A stretch of 64,000 nucleotides of DNA from Sphagnum magellanicum (GCA_021904315.1 CM038925.1:4962501-5026500), one strand, 5' to 3'. Shown: positions 50,935-62,960, counted from the first letter of the stretch. Numbers and translations: made by a program. Notes: generated by a model from the letters alone, not told the origin.

Positions 50935-51500
50935 GGGTTCCTTGTTCGTTTCCTCTTTTTTTTTGCCCCCCTCCCTTTTTCCCCTCTTTGCAAAAATTCT
51001 AGTTCACTGATTTTTATTTCATCTTTATTTCATTCCTTCATCATCCACCAAACCATTGTGGTGTGCATGTGTGGTGGATGGCAAAAGCAAACAAAAGCTC
51101 AAAAAAGGCAACCCAAAAAAAAAAAAAAAAAAAGGGTTCCTTGTTCCTTTCCTTTTTTTATTGGCCCTTTTTTCCCCCCCTCTTTTCAAAAACAAATTAT
51201 AGTTTACTGATCTTTGATTTTTGTTTCATCTTTTTTCATTCGTTGATCCTCTTTCATCATCGATGGGTTCGTTGCTGTGTGCACGCTGAGGTGAATGACA
51301 AAAGCAACCCAAAGGAAAGAAAGAGGGTTCCTTTTTCCTTTTTTTTTTTTTGCCCTTTTTTCATTTTCCCCTCCCTCTTTGCAAAAAAGAATTAATTCTA
51401 GTTCACTGATCTTCGTTTCATCTCTGTTTCATCTTTATTTCATTCGTTGATCGTCTTTCATCATCGACTGATTCGTTGCAGTGTCGCACGCACGCAGCAC
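50935..51500. repeat. Three imperfect ~195-bp tandem units upstream of MAP70
   Basis: Units begin at about 50935, 51134 and 51325 with GGGTTCC(T) and share the same order: a T-rich block, TTTGCCC-type C/T run, CTCTTTGCAAAAA, AGTTCACTGATYTT, TTTCATCTTTATTTCATTC, TTCATCATCGA and GTGTGCRYG, then an A-rich AAAAGCAACCCAAA tail. The third unit runs into the MAP70 upstream/leader region, so the duplication may have extended the promoter. Confidence 0.85.
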
Positions 51501-52071
51501 ATTCGCTGCTTTTGTTTTTCTTGTTGAGCGGCAAGCGATGGCCGCAGCTGTTGCTTCTTCGCCTCTCGTGGCGTGCATAAATCGGAGCGAGCAATTTCTT
51601 TACGGACATTCTTTTCTCTCAAGCTTCGCTTAATTGGAACCGAGTTCTGTTTCGTGAATTCTTTTTTTTGTAGTTCGAATTTAATCTTTTTTGTTTTGAG
51701 GTGGTTTTTCCTGGCAACGAAATTGGCGGAATTGTCTCTAGTGTGTGTGGCTTCTCTCTGTCTGCAGTCAGCCCGTGTGTACCTACGCTGGAGAGTTATC
51801 AGTTGAGCGCGAGATGCAAGCTACAGGAAATGCCAGAAAACGGAATGTGCACGTAAAATAATGGAAGACGCATTGCGACTTAAGATTGCATCTTTTGTTA
51901 TTATTACTGTTGCAAGCACAATCTTGCTCTCCACGCTCAATGTGTGCAATAATGCCGTGTGTTATACTTCCACCATCTAGAATTAGCCCTTGCGCATAAT
52001 TTTTTCCTTTTAGCCGCCTCGCGGAACTGCAATTCTGTCCTGCTGTGTGACTAGTTCTAGAGGAGGAAGCA
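51501..52071 (+). promoter_or_regulatory. MAP70 promoter and 5' leader region
   Basis: Locally GC-richer than the flanks. The transcription start and any leader intron cannot be placed from sequence alone. Several short upstream ATGs are present. No strong TATA box was seen. Confidence 0.4.
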
Positions 52072-55000
52072 ATGGAAGAACCGATTAGTACTGTTGTGGG
52101 ATATGATGATTTCTCACACGACGCTGGGATCAGGAAGCACTCTAGTGCAGCTTCACAAGTTGGAAACGAAACACCGCAATTGTCATGCCTGACCAGGGCG
52201 GAGGGTATTAAGCCCAACCGCAAGAACAGTGTGCGTGCAACTGTGGATACTGACGACAGTTTCTTCAACCTCCTGCACGGCTCTGATCCCATAAGGATGG
52301 AGCTTACTCGCCTCGAGAACGTGGTGAAAGGTAAGACTGCAAAACCACTCTCAAATGACTAAGGTTTCTCTTTGCATTAGGCTGCTGTGATCACAGCACA
52401 CTGTGACTAACTGTGTCGCAGCGTGCTGTGATCACAGCAGCCTAATGGAAAGCCACTGACACAGGGCCTTGTTTCTTGCTGCAGGGACATGCACTTTCCA
52501 TTGGAGAGCTGCAAATGTCGCGTTCAAACATCAAATCAATCATGTTAGGAACACATGTTCTCATGAAAAAAGGATAGATGTCATTGTATGATGAGTCACA
52601 GTTTATTCTCAAGAAATGAACTCTCGAAGCTCTTGCAATTGGTTAATGCTTGAGTCATAGAGCTACGATATGACTGTGAGCACAGCTAGTTGGAAAAACA
52701 TTTAACGAAAATGATCAGAGCCTAATGGAAAGATGTCCTAAGTACAGAGACATCTTGCACATTCTTTAACCAAACTATTGGTGTGTTTCGAAGAAAAGAC
52801 CCACTTGTTTTGTTTAACTCATCGGGGGGAAAGGGTCGTAATGAATGAGGTACTGTTTGCTGGCAGCTGAGGAAGATAGAGCAATTGTTATCAATGGAGG
52901 ATGTGCGATATTATATGTGGGAGAAGCTCTGATCTTGTGCACTCTTTCATGTCACTAGATAAGGATCGTGAATTGGTTGAAGCTCAAGCTGAAGTAAAAG
53001 CTCTGAAGTTGTCTGAGCGTTTGAAGACGAAAGCAGTTGAAGAGGTAAGGTCCCTTGCGTTCTCTGCCATGGCTTCATTATGTGTGTTGCATTTGCGTAG
53101 GGCATTCATGTGTTTGTGATTCATCTGTCTCTATTTTATGTATTGAGCGAGCACCGATGCCTGCTTGTCTGACTAATGATCTGAAATTTGTGCTCAATCT
53201 AAGTAGTCGTGAACTGCCATTGAAGTGGTGATTGACAGAATGGTACCTTTTGATTCTTTTCCAGCTTGCTGATCAGCTGGAGAAGGTTGACCAGAAGCTG
53301 AAGTCAACGGAGACTCTCCTAGAGAACAAGGTTTGGAATTTTATATCTACACCCTCTCTCAGGGTACTGTGCTGTGCTGCACAGGGACTAGCGTTAGTTT
53401 GCACATCACTTTGCCTACACAGACATTCATACAGTGACTTGTGAATGGGTTGGTATGAAGAATGGTTGTCGCAGTCTGCTCTAAAAAGAGATCGTGTGTG
53501 GACAGAATCTGGAATTGAAGAGAATCAACAGTGAGAAGAAAGCAGCACAGTGTGGACAGATTGCTGCAGAGGCAACTTTGCGAAGGGTACAGGCTGCCCA
53601 AAAAGATGAAGACCTGCCACCTATTGAGGCCATCCTTGCTCCTCTGGAAGCTGAGCTTAAGCTTGCACGTCATGAAGTAAGTATAACTTGACATTTTGCT
53701 CATTGATGCACACTCTGTAGTTGTTTCCCTTATGATGTAGTCCTGTCAAGAATGCTGTTCTGCAGTTCCTTCATAATTTCCTTGGGATTGGTGGCAGATT
53801 GCAAGGTTGCAAGAGAATAACAGAGCACTTGAACGGTTGACCAAGTCAAAGGAGGCTGCATTGGTTGAAGCTGGAAGGACAGTGGAGGTTGCTGAGGCCA
53901 AGGCAACTACAGTTGATTGCTTGCAGAACCAGAATCAAGAGCTTCTGAGACAAATTGAAATTTTGCAGGTTGTTTGTCCTCAATTTAGGATGAATATTTG
54001 CCTTACCCTTGAACCAACTAATTTCATTGCCATTTTTTTTCCCTCTAGTGTGCTAGTGTTTCATGAGATATCTTGTGCTGATGTGAAGTTTACTGCAGGA
54101 AGACAATAAGTTTCTTGATAAAATGCATCGACAAAAGGTTGCTGAAGTTGAGAAGCTGAGCAGAACAGTTGTTGAACTAGAAGAAGCAGTAGTAGCAGGA
54201 GGTGCTGCTGTTAATGCAGCAAGAGATTATCAACGGCAAGTTCATGAGTTATTGGTAAATCCTGGCTTACGACTTCTTTAGGTCTTCCTATGGATTCAAG
54301 ATTGAGTGCTCTTATTATCAAAGTGTATAATTTTTGTCCTACCACAAAATGCACTGACCTCATTTACTTTAGGTTCTTATTGTTTTTCATTTCCTCTCAT
54401 CTACTTGGTCATCTCATTGGCAGGAAGGGAAGAAAACTCTGGAGCGTGAGCTTGCTCGTGCAAAAGTCAGTGCTAACAGAGTTGCAACAGTGGTGGCCAA
54501 TAGCTGGAAGGATTCACAGGACAAGCTCATGCCCGTGAAGCAATGGCTTGATGAGAGGCGCTTTATGCAGGTAATCAAGTGATGTCTGACATGTTTCGGT
54601 GTCAAGTTTCTGTTTCAGTTATGTACAGACTGTGAACCATGCATTCTGCAAAGGTGCATCATCATCAGCTTATCTGCTAGCTCATGTCAAGTCATGACAA
54701 TTAGTGTTTACTTCAAAAGATTTTTTCTAGGCTCTCAGAGATTTGGCCTGATCTGATACTTAAGTGGTGAATGTAGGGGGAGATTCAGCAACTTCGTGAC
54801 AAGTTGTCTGCAATGGAGAAATCTGCTAAAAATGAACTACAACTGAAGGTACTTCCTTATTCATGAATGCTAATGCAATTTTTGCATATCCTATGAAGTT
54901 GCCTTGCTGATTTCCATGTTAATGTTCAGGACAAACTCCAACTGCGGCTGAAAGTTCTCGAGGAAGGATTAGAGATATCCAGCATTACTGGTACACCGCA

Positions 55001-56188
55001 GAGATCATCCAAGAAAGGACCCAAATGTACAGTTTCTGCCAGCAACAGTTCTCTAGGATGCCAATCAAACGGATCTGAAGAATCAGTAGTCACAGATGGC
55101 TCCAGAAATCAACTCTCTGCTGGTGTGTCTCAACTCAGAGCCTCCCTGGCTAGTTCAACATCCAAGTTCTTTGATTGTGATAGATCACTAGATGCTGAAA
55201 ATAGTGCACCAATAGTCAAAGTCTTCAAGTGGATCTGAACATCTCCTATCAGCCTGGAAAGGCAATGCACATGTAACAAGAAGCTCAGAAACTCAATCAA
55301 AGAAAAATATAGAGAGTAGAGTAGCTAGAGACCTGAAGGTACCTGAGGTTGCAAATGAAAATGTGGAATCCAACAATCAAGCCACTGATGATGTTGGTGA
55401 CACTGTTTCAGGCTTGCAGTCTGATAACTTGCAGAAAGAGGTCATTTTGGTGAAGAAAGCAAGCCATGAAAAGGACCAGAACCTCGAAGACAAACATGAT
55501 AGAGTTGAGGTATGTGCTTTCTGTTTCCTTAGGGGATTCACCAAAGAAACCTAGAAGGTTTCTTCCTTGACATTTGGTTTGTCTTTTGTGTATTGTTTGT
55601 CAGTCCCCATTGTTGAAAAGTTACAATGGCCTTTTTTCCACAGATGCTTTCAGAGAAAGTGGAACTGTTGAGGAAGGCAAAAGAAGTTGATGCTATGAAG
55701 ATGTGTGAAGAAGTGACAGCTACAGAGAAAGAGTTTGCTGCCACGCAAGTTGACAGGGATCAGCATCAGAAATCCAGCAAACTGCTCAGCATGTCAAAGG
55801 GGCGTGTAAATAGTTCCCAGCCACTTTCTGCAAGGTGAAGTCCACACCATTCTTGAATGCTTCCTACAGTGCTTGTCCTGTTTGCTTAGACAGAGGACTT
55901 TGACACAGAAATTGAGAATTTTTTTTTGTCTGGTTGGAATGATTTATCAGTGAAACTGAACTGCCTGCCATATTGTATTATCTTTACAGAAACCTGAGAA
56001 GCCCAAAGGAGGAGAGAGCCAAAAATCAAACTGGATCTGGTCATTTCCGAAGCCACAGCCCAAGATCTCACATATCTGGGTGTCACATTGTACCAGTATC
56101 AGTGCCAGGTCTGATTACAAATTTTGTTCCTGCCTCTTTTGACGTAGGCAAGCAGCATGGGCTGGGCAGGAGCACAGCAGCAACATAG
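52072..56188 (+). CDS. MAP70: Microtubule-associated protein 70 (MAP70)
   Basis: A plant-specific, largely coiled-coil protein that binds cortical microtubules and helps shape cell walls and xylem thickening. Exons: 52072-52330, 52959-53044, 53265-53330, 53506-53676, 53798-53968, 54099-54254, 54424-54570, 54777-54848, 54930-55509, 55644-55834 and 55990-56188. The family N-terminal block FFNLLHGSDPIRMELTRLEN is followed by DKDRELVEAQAEVKALKLSE, LPPIEAILAPLEAELKLAR, NKFLDKMHRQKVAEVEKL, NRVATVVANSWKD and MPVKQWLDERRF, all strongly MAP70. All ten introns are GT-AG; phases are consistent through exon 8. Exon 9 needs a frame change near 55214-55238. The end is uncertain: reading on in exon 10 stops at 55838 (about 633 aa with the frame corrected), while splicing at 55835 adds exon 11 with a GLGRST ending (about 698 aa). 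Known MAP70s are about 600 aa. Confidence 0.9.
52368..52733. mobile_element. MITE-like element, copy B, in MAP70 intron 1
   Basis: Left end CTCTTTGCATTAGGCTGCTG and right end GATCAGAGCCTAATGGAAAGA (in reverse, TCTTTCCATTAGGCTCTG) form imperfect terminal inverted repeats. Internal order of motifs (ACTTTCCATTGGAGAGCTG, GATAGATGTCA, TTAATGCTTGA) follows that of copy A at 9889-10406. It makes up over half of intron 1. No coding capacity. Confidence 0.6.
52375..52447. repeat. Long hairpin in MAP70 intron 1
   Basis: Perfect 25-base arms at 52375-52399 and 52423-52447 around a 23-base loop. Each arm contains the self-complementary core GCTGTGATCACAGC. It seems to be a locally inverted duplication of the left end of the MITE-like element. 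The transcript could fold here before splicing. Confidence 0.85.
55214..55238 (+). other. Frame break in MAP70 exon 9
   Basis: The upstream frame stops at TGA (55236-55238), after 478 residues in total. The downstream conserved part (from SKSSSGSEHLL through NLQKEVILVKKASHEKDQNL) lies one base over, and that frame is open only after a TAG at 55213-55215. The change must therefore fall within about 20 bases: one additional base or two missing. It could be a true mutation or a sequence error. Confidence 0.75.
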
Positions 56189-58984
56189 CTCCTGACTGTT
56201 CACAGACTAGTTTGTGTGTTCTATGTTACACCTCCTCCATGTGCCCACACTACAGTAGGCTGTGCACTGTCATGTATATTGCAGGTGGAATTGTTGTTTG
56301 AGAATTTCTTACAGAGTTGCATCTTTGTTATTCATGACTGGTTGTTGCATAAAAACACTGTAAATATTATTGTAGATAGATGCTTGTGGAAGCAACAATC
56401 AGCAATTTACACCATGCTTTGAGCTTCACTTGGTCTGGATAACAATTGTGCAATTCTGCTCAGGCACAAGTTCACCGAAATAGAATCCTCTGGGAACTTG
56501 CCTCAGTTCTGAACACAGTGCTAGGAGTTTTTTGATAATATATTCATGTTACGAGCAAATCTGCAACATTTTTTTTATTGATTCCTTTGGGTTGCCCAGT
56601 AAAAGCCTCCATGCTAATGCCTACTACTTAAATGTTGAATGGGAAACATGCTGTTTCATCTTGATGCTCCTTTTAAAATGGTGCCTATTGTTGACTTGGT
56701 TCGGGTCCACGATGGTAGAGTCAATCCAACATACCGTCAGGAGCTCAAATCGCGTTTTGTCATGCTTCATCACCAATGGAAAGTCTAGTGAATGAAATTG
56801 ATGACAAAAAAAAGACAACTGATTCAATACACAAATCTAGTGTAATTAACACCATCATCACTAAGCGATTATCTAGCTATAACACACATTCACTTTCAAA
56901 ATAAGGAATTCAAGTTTTGAAACAAAATGAACAGATTAAGTGGAAACCATCACATGACATTCTTGCTTGAGCTTTCATAACAAAAATGTTCTCTAGAATC
57001 TCCAAAATAGATAGATGTGAAACCGCTTGTGGATAACCCCCCACATAACAAAACAACTAAATAGTTCACACAGTATGACAAATTTGACATGAGAAAAACC
57101 TTCAAGAGACATGTATGTAAAATGGGTACTTGAGCATAAAAGACATTAGGAAAGTTTTCAAGAAGATGCTCACACACAATGTTGCATCTTGGAATGCCAT
57201 ACTTCTAGGACAAGTGTAATATGGTGAAAGGTAGGAGAGGTTGAAACTTTTTTGAAAAATGTGATCAAAACATTGGAACTTGACCTTATAACAATCATTT
57301 GAGGTTTGGAATGTGTGTGAGAATTTCAATGTGGAAAATGGTCACAATCAAACTGTTTCAATTTGTTGTAATGGCCTTATTATACCAAATTGGGGGGTGG
57401 GATTAGGGACAATGTACAACACCATAAAGTAGGTTAACAAAGGCAATCCAATTGCCCTAACCTAAGTTTTGAAAGCAAAATGAACACACATTAAATGCAA
57501 GCCATCACATGACATTCTTGCTTGAGCTTTTGTGTAGGGTAAAGCCCAAAGGCATGTGCTTTCCTGACCTTGGGCTTTACTGAGCATAAAGACATGCTGA
57601 ATTTTTTTTCTTATTCTCATGACATTTCAAACAATAAAATACCCACTCTAGTAGGTATTTCCCTTTTGGAAATGCCCCCCCAAAGAGTGTAAGAAATATA
57701 TGTTAAATAACATGCCCTTCAATTACCCTAAAAAAAGATTTGAGCAAGCTTTTATGTAAACATAAATTTTCTTAGAACCACAAAAATAGAGGTTGACAAC
57801 ATTCTTGCCCCTTACCCACCAACGAACCACCCACTTGAGTACTGACCAAATACAGACCTACACAACCATTTACTCACTTATATTATTAACCACCTACAAC
57901 CTCCTGCCTAAATACTAATCACCTATGTGCTCTTACATACCAAATAGCCGCCTATGTTCTCCCAACTACCCTAATCATTCACCTACATCCAAATACCTAC
58001 CTACTTAATCACAGTCATTATAAATGAACATTATAAAAGAATTGCAAATCATGATATTCAATATGAATGAAATAACTCATACGATACTAATCCACTCTTT
58101 CTATTCTCCAAATTCTTTATTCAGCGTGTCATGCCCAAACTAGGGTTTAAAGAAGAGGTTTGTTCCCAAGTGTTGGTATAATATTAAATACCTTATGAAG
58201 TTAACTCTAGTGAGTTGCTTGTTGCATTGCCATTAGTTGTGCAAGGTGATGACCTCATGTTCAAGTATCACACCTAAACAAAAAAGTTGAGATGGATTGC
58301 AAGATGATATTTTAGTTTTGAAAAAGAATTTGTCCCACCTCCATGGATCCTTAGGGAATGAGGTTTAGAAGTTGACCATGAACTAGTGGTACAAGTGGAG
58401 TACGAAGGACATCAAGTATGTAAGTTTCATTGTTGCATCAAAGAACCTTTGGCTATGATTTTCACATTCCCATGGGAAGAGCACACTCAACAGGCAAGGT
58501 GAGATTGGAGCCTCTTTTTAGCTTCCCCAAACTACATAACATTTCTTTTCATCATGTACTTTGGAAGGTTTCTAATTGTTGGCTTACCAAGGATTTACAC
58601 TTATCTTATGTTATTGATGTATTATTTTATTTTATTTTACTACTACATTTCCAAAAAATATATATTTTTGTACAATGAAAAATAGTGAACACAATAGAGA
58701 CAATTCCTTATCCACTCCACCCCCTTCAAAGTATTGCAAATTTGGCTCTAACAATAAGTTTAACTAATATGGCGTTGAGAAATGCATTTGTGGGCCAAAA
58801 GCATTTTTTTTGGAGACGTTGTTATTAATGTTATTACATGATTGAACGTCTACCATGACATGACTTGTCCATCTGGACATAGACACAACCCTATGTCATG
58901 TCAAAATAAAGTCAACTTAAGTCAACCCAGGTCAAAGTTCATATTGGGTTGCTTGGGGCAAAGATAAAGGCAAAAAAAACTAAA
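56189..58984. other. MAP70 3' region and intergenic DNA
   Basis: The first few hundred bases are probably 3' UTR. Beyond about 56800 it is ordinary intergenic sequence. A segment near 57820-58015 is rich in ACCTACC/ACTAAC motifs, like the TAGGTAGG sequence elsewhere. A possible SINE-like piece lies near 58205-58285. Confidence 0.45.
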
Positions 58985-59330
58985 CCCATTTCGGTCACCA
59001 TACACCTTGTGGCAACTGAAATGGTTTTTGGTCGCCACAATTAGGACTTTTCAATCACCACCTTTTTCAAGCATCACCAATTTTAATCAAAAAACATTCG
59101 TTGCCAAAGTTTTGATTGTCATAGATTTTCCATCACTAAAGGCTCACTTGTCACCTTTTTTGGTCACCACAAATTTTTGTGTTGCCAAATTTTTGCTCAC
59201 TTGCCACCTTTTTCGATCTCACATTTTTCAATCGCCATAGATTTTTTCATCACCACAATTTTAGTCACCAATAAATAATTTCAATCGCCAAATTTTCAAT
59301 CATTACACAATGACTAGCAATCAAATTCTA
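58985..59330. repeat. GGTCACCA/TTGCCAAA-rich degenerate repeats, left
   Basis: About fifteen variants of GGTCRCCAMAAWTT and its complement occur in 350 bases, in mixed orientation. Similar motifs recur at 62430-62960, on the other side of the decayed coding region at 60775-62220, in the manner of subterminal repeats of a DNA transposon. Confidence 0.5.
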
Positions 59331-59982
59331 TTGACAAACAACAAGGGGTTTAAGGGTTTTCAATGAATTGTTTTTGGGCCAAATTTCTTTTTTCTTATCC
59401 AAAAAACTTTTGTTGAGATTTTTTTTTTGGAAATGGAACTTCAATCAATTTTCCATTATTTTTGCTACGTCATAATTTTAGCAAAAATCTCCACACCAAA
59501 AAAATGAAAAGCTTAGGGACATGAAATGATGGAATGCATGTTATTTATTTAAATGTTTTTAACATTTGCAAAATGAAAAATCACAATATGAATAGAAAGT
59601 CCAATATCACACATATGTCAAATGCAATCACACATGACAAAACGAATCCTTGATAATACTTAAATTTATTAAATCAACAAATTCACAATACATAATTTTT
59701 GACAATTCATACAAACTACACCAAATTTAATATGAACTAATTACAAAAATTCTTTAGGTGGAATTGAGTTGTATGGAGGCCCCATCAACGTGCTCACAAC
59801 ATGTTGAACAAATCATCATGCCTTTATATTCAATTCATACATGTTATGGATCACCTTGTGAAATGACATCTTGGTTGATTTGTACATGAAATATTCTACA
59901 TCCCAATCTTCACATCATATCACATTTGCAATTTCGCTCATTGAATATGCCTTCGATTTGAAAGTTTTTTGATGTTGTTTGG

Positions 59983-60025
59983 CCATTTGGGTGAAAGCAC
60001 ACTATAGTGACCCCCTTTGGGCCAC
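59983..60025. repeat. Inverted repeat arm, left
   Basis: CCATTTGGGTGAAAGCACAC and the following GTGACCCCCTTTGGG are the complement, with a few mismatches, of 60757-60800. The arms are 730 bases apart. Confidence 0.7.
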
Positions 60026-60756
60026 TTTTGGGTCTAGTATTATAATACATATAATATAATTGTTCCAAAAGCATTGTACATTTAATTTTGAGTATCAATT
60101 TTGGTTTTTGGGCCCTACAACAATTATTTTTACAAAACTAATGTCATGTAATTTATTTTTTAAAATAATAATAAATTTTGTTATCTATATTGAAGGATCC
60201 ATGAATACATTTATAATATACATTAATACAATAGGGCCATAATCTCGTTTTGATTACACTAACTCTAAAGTTTCATTAGTCATTAAAATAATTAATTTTA
60301 ATGAAAAATTTTAAATGGTCCATCTAACTATGCTTGTCATCTTCTATGTGGATGTGGTTTCTTGTCAAAATTTCAATTTACCACACATTTATTGCATATT
60401 TGCTCAAAAAACTCATTTTTTGAAATGAAAATTTACAAATTAATCACATGGTATCCAAACATAATTCATATTATGTGAAATGACATGGTTCAATATACCT
60501 TCAACTTTCATAAAGACTAAAAATCATTTAATTTTTTTTTGGAATATATTTTTGTTTTTGAATACATAGGTACATTACATTCGTTTCCACAAATATACTC
60601 CAATCTCCCACTTTATAAGATGAAATGAATTTTTATTTTTTTTAATCTTTTTCCTAGGTTATATTCTAACATAATATGCAAAAATATTGTGAAAATCTTT
60701 TGAAAGTTTAAGGTGGGATACACCCAAACATGTACATCCATGGAAAGCAGTTTAAT

Positions 60757-60800
60757 GTGACACCCCAAAGGGGGTCACCATAGTGTGGTTTCACCCATTT
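60757..60800. repeat. Inverted repeat arm, right
   Basis: CCCAAAGGGGGTCACCATAG followed by TGTGGTTTCACCCATTTG, pairing with 59983-60025. It begins just before the 3' end of the kinase-like reading frame on the minus strand, so it may mark an old rearrangement or the end of a unit. Confidence 0.7.
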
Positions 60801-62220
60801 GTGAAAGAGAATTTGCAATTCCTAGCTTGCCATGAACAAAAAAAAATTGGGGCCACCCACCAACACATTTACCTCGCGTTGATGAAATCCTAGTCCTAAC
60901 AAATGCATACAAAGATGGAATCACCTTTTGCATGCATTCAACATCACCCCATTCACACATGCGAATGTACACAACATCTCGTTTGTTTGTTTGAAAATGC
61001 AACATGATGTTGTCCTTTGGCAAATTATTGTGCAAAATTTCATAATGGTGTATTACATTCATAATGTTCATGAATGCCCATGCTAGCTTCACATGAATAC
61101 ACCTAAAGGTGACAAGTCATATTTTGCCTTTCCATATTCAACTTTCCTTGCTACAATAACATTCGATTGTCCAAAATGGGCATATATTTCATGTTGTAAT
61201 CCAACGTTTCTTGAAACATGCCCCCATTCCATCACAATGTGTAAGCTTCCATGTTGTTTGAATGAATGGTTAGGAATTTGATGACATCCAAATGTTTGCA
61301 TGGGCAAGTTAACATTTCTATTGACCATTGTTTGCATGCTTCTCATTTATCATTCATTTTAGGTGTCTTCCCTACCAACTCAATAGTGTCTGGGATGTGA
61401 TCAAACCTTTCAATTCACACCTTGTGCACCACACCATGACCACCTTAATTATCCCCACCTAACAACGGCTACATATTTGTTGTGTTTGGAATCCACCAAA
61501 ATGTCTTAGTTTTGAGTTTGGGAAAGAAATTTTCAAGCCCCTTCTTCCATCCACAATGCCAATCGTGCCTTGTTCAAAAACAATTGTTCAATTTGGCTCA
61601 CCATGCCACCTTATCCCACAACTCTATCACCTCCACAATCCAAAACACCTTGTCCTTTTATGGATAAAAAATTTCAAACCATTACATCAAATTAGACATC
61701 ACATCTAAGACCTTGCAATGAAGCCATTCCAACAACCCCATTAAATTCAATAACTTTGTGTATTTCAAAGAACTATTTAGTTTCACCAAAAAAATTGTTT
61801 TCCATGACCTATTTGTACTTGTTTAGGCCAAATGTTTGTTTGTTCTCAAAAGAATTATGTAGGTGATTAAATCCTCCTTGAAAAAATCATATTTGTGACA
61901 TCCAAAACATATATGCTTCAAACACGCACGAAAAATATTTAATTGACATTCATACCATTATGATCCCAAGCTATGAACATTCATTCCCTATCCACAACAT
62001 GCTTAGTGTTGACATAAAATGTCATGGGGATCTCTTTGTATAGCAAGTCCTCTAATAATCAAGCAATATCTACATGATATTTTCTTTCTTCCTCACATGG
62101 AAAATATATGACATCTATTCTCTCATAATCCCATGTCACAATTGTGTGGTTGTCCCATCAAGAAATATGTTTGAATTGGTCTCCTCAACTTTTTCACCTT
62201 CATCTTGATTATTCAACATG
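60775..62220 (-). pseudogene. Decayed coding region with protein-kinase-like domain
   Basis: Minus strand. The frame from 61092 to 60775 (105 codons) includes HNNLPKDNIMLHF, matching the kinase catalytic loop HxDLxxxNI except that the catalytic Asp is Asn, and 13 residues further on CEWGD in the DFG position. Kinase-like helix sequence precedes it. The frame from 61346 to 61089 overlaps it by four bases and probably is the same protein shifted. Beyond, up to about 62220, protein-like sequence continues through many stops (for example CHKYDFFKEDLITYI). The domain may have been carried by a transposon; the whole is not expressed as a working kinase. Assignment rests on the loop motifs only. Confidence 0.4.
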
Positions 62221-62429
62221 GTTGCTTATGGATAAAAAAACATGATAATTATAATTAAACATTTTTGGAATCACAAGGACAACCCAAATTGTTCAAAGGA
62301 ATGAGAACTTTCTTCCAAACATATTGCAACAATTATTGCCCACAATCTAAACCATACACATCAATCCTAAAGTTTTCAAATTCTAACTTAAAACCCTTTA
62401 TATGAACATAATGGTGACCAAAATTGAGT

Positions 62430-62960
62430 TTAATCACTAACAAAGGGGCAAATCACCTAGCAACTAAAAAACATTTGGTCGCATTTGACAACTAGCATTC
62501 ATAAGCAATACATAGTCGTCAAATGGCCACCAAAAAATTTAGTCATCACTTGAACATCTACTCGAGATGGCAACCAAAATATTATTGTTTCCATTTGAAT
62601 TCATTGTCCACCATGGTGATCGAAATTTTTTTTTGTCACCACCTGTCGTAACTATCCAATTGGCAACTAAATTTTTTTGATCATTAACTAAATAATAATG
62701 ATCGATAGTGACCAAAGTTATTTCAATCACCTTCGATTGCTAACTTTTTCATGTGCCTTGGAGGCAACCAAACCTATTTCGGTCACCATCTAACGATTAT
62801 GTGCAACCCAAATATTCTAGCCATTAAATGGCAATTGAAATTGTTTGATTGTTAATCAATTTGGGCTAGTTTTAATTTTTAGTCAATAATGAAATCCACC
62901 TTTTCATGGCAACCAAAAGCAACCAAAATGTGTGTGAAGGTGATTGAAACTAATTCGAAT
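62430..62960. repeat. GGTCACCA/TTGCCAAA-rich degenerate repeats, right
   Basis: Counterpart of 58985-59330, with shared pieces such as ATTTCGGTCACCAT on both sides. Together they bracket about 3.1 kb containing the kinase-like relic. No terminal inverted repeat or target duplication could be found. Confidence 0.5.

Noticed and set aside
50839-51395. Lys/Pro/Phe-rich plus-strand frames of 110-123 aa
   Set aside because: They translate A-, C- and T-runs of the triplicated MAP70 upstream units.
55125-55215. A 91-base intron in MAP70 exon 9 to restore the frame
   Set aside because: It has the right phase but a weak donor, and would remove the SQLRASLAS-SLD segment that is conserved in MAP70 proteins.
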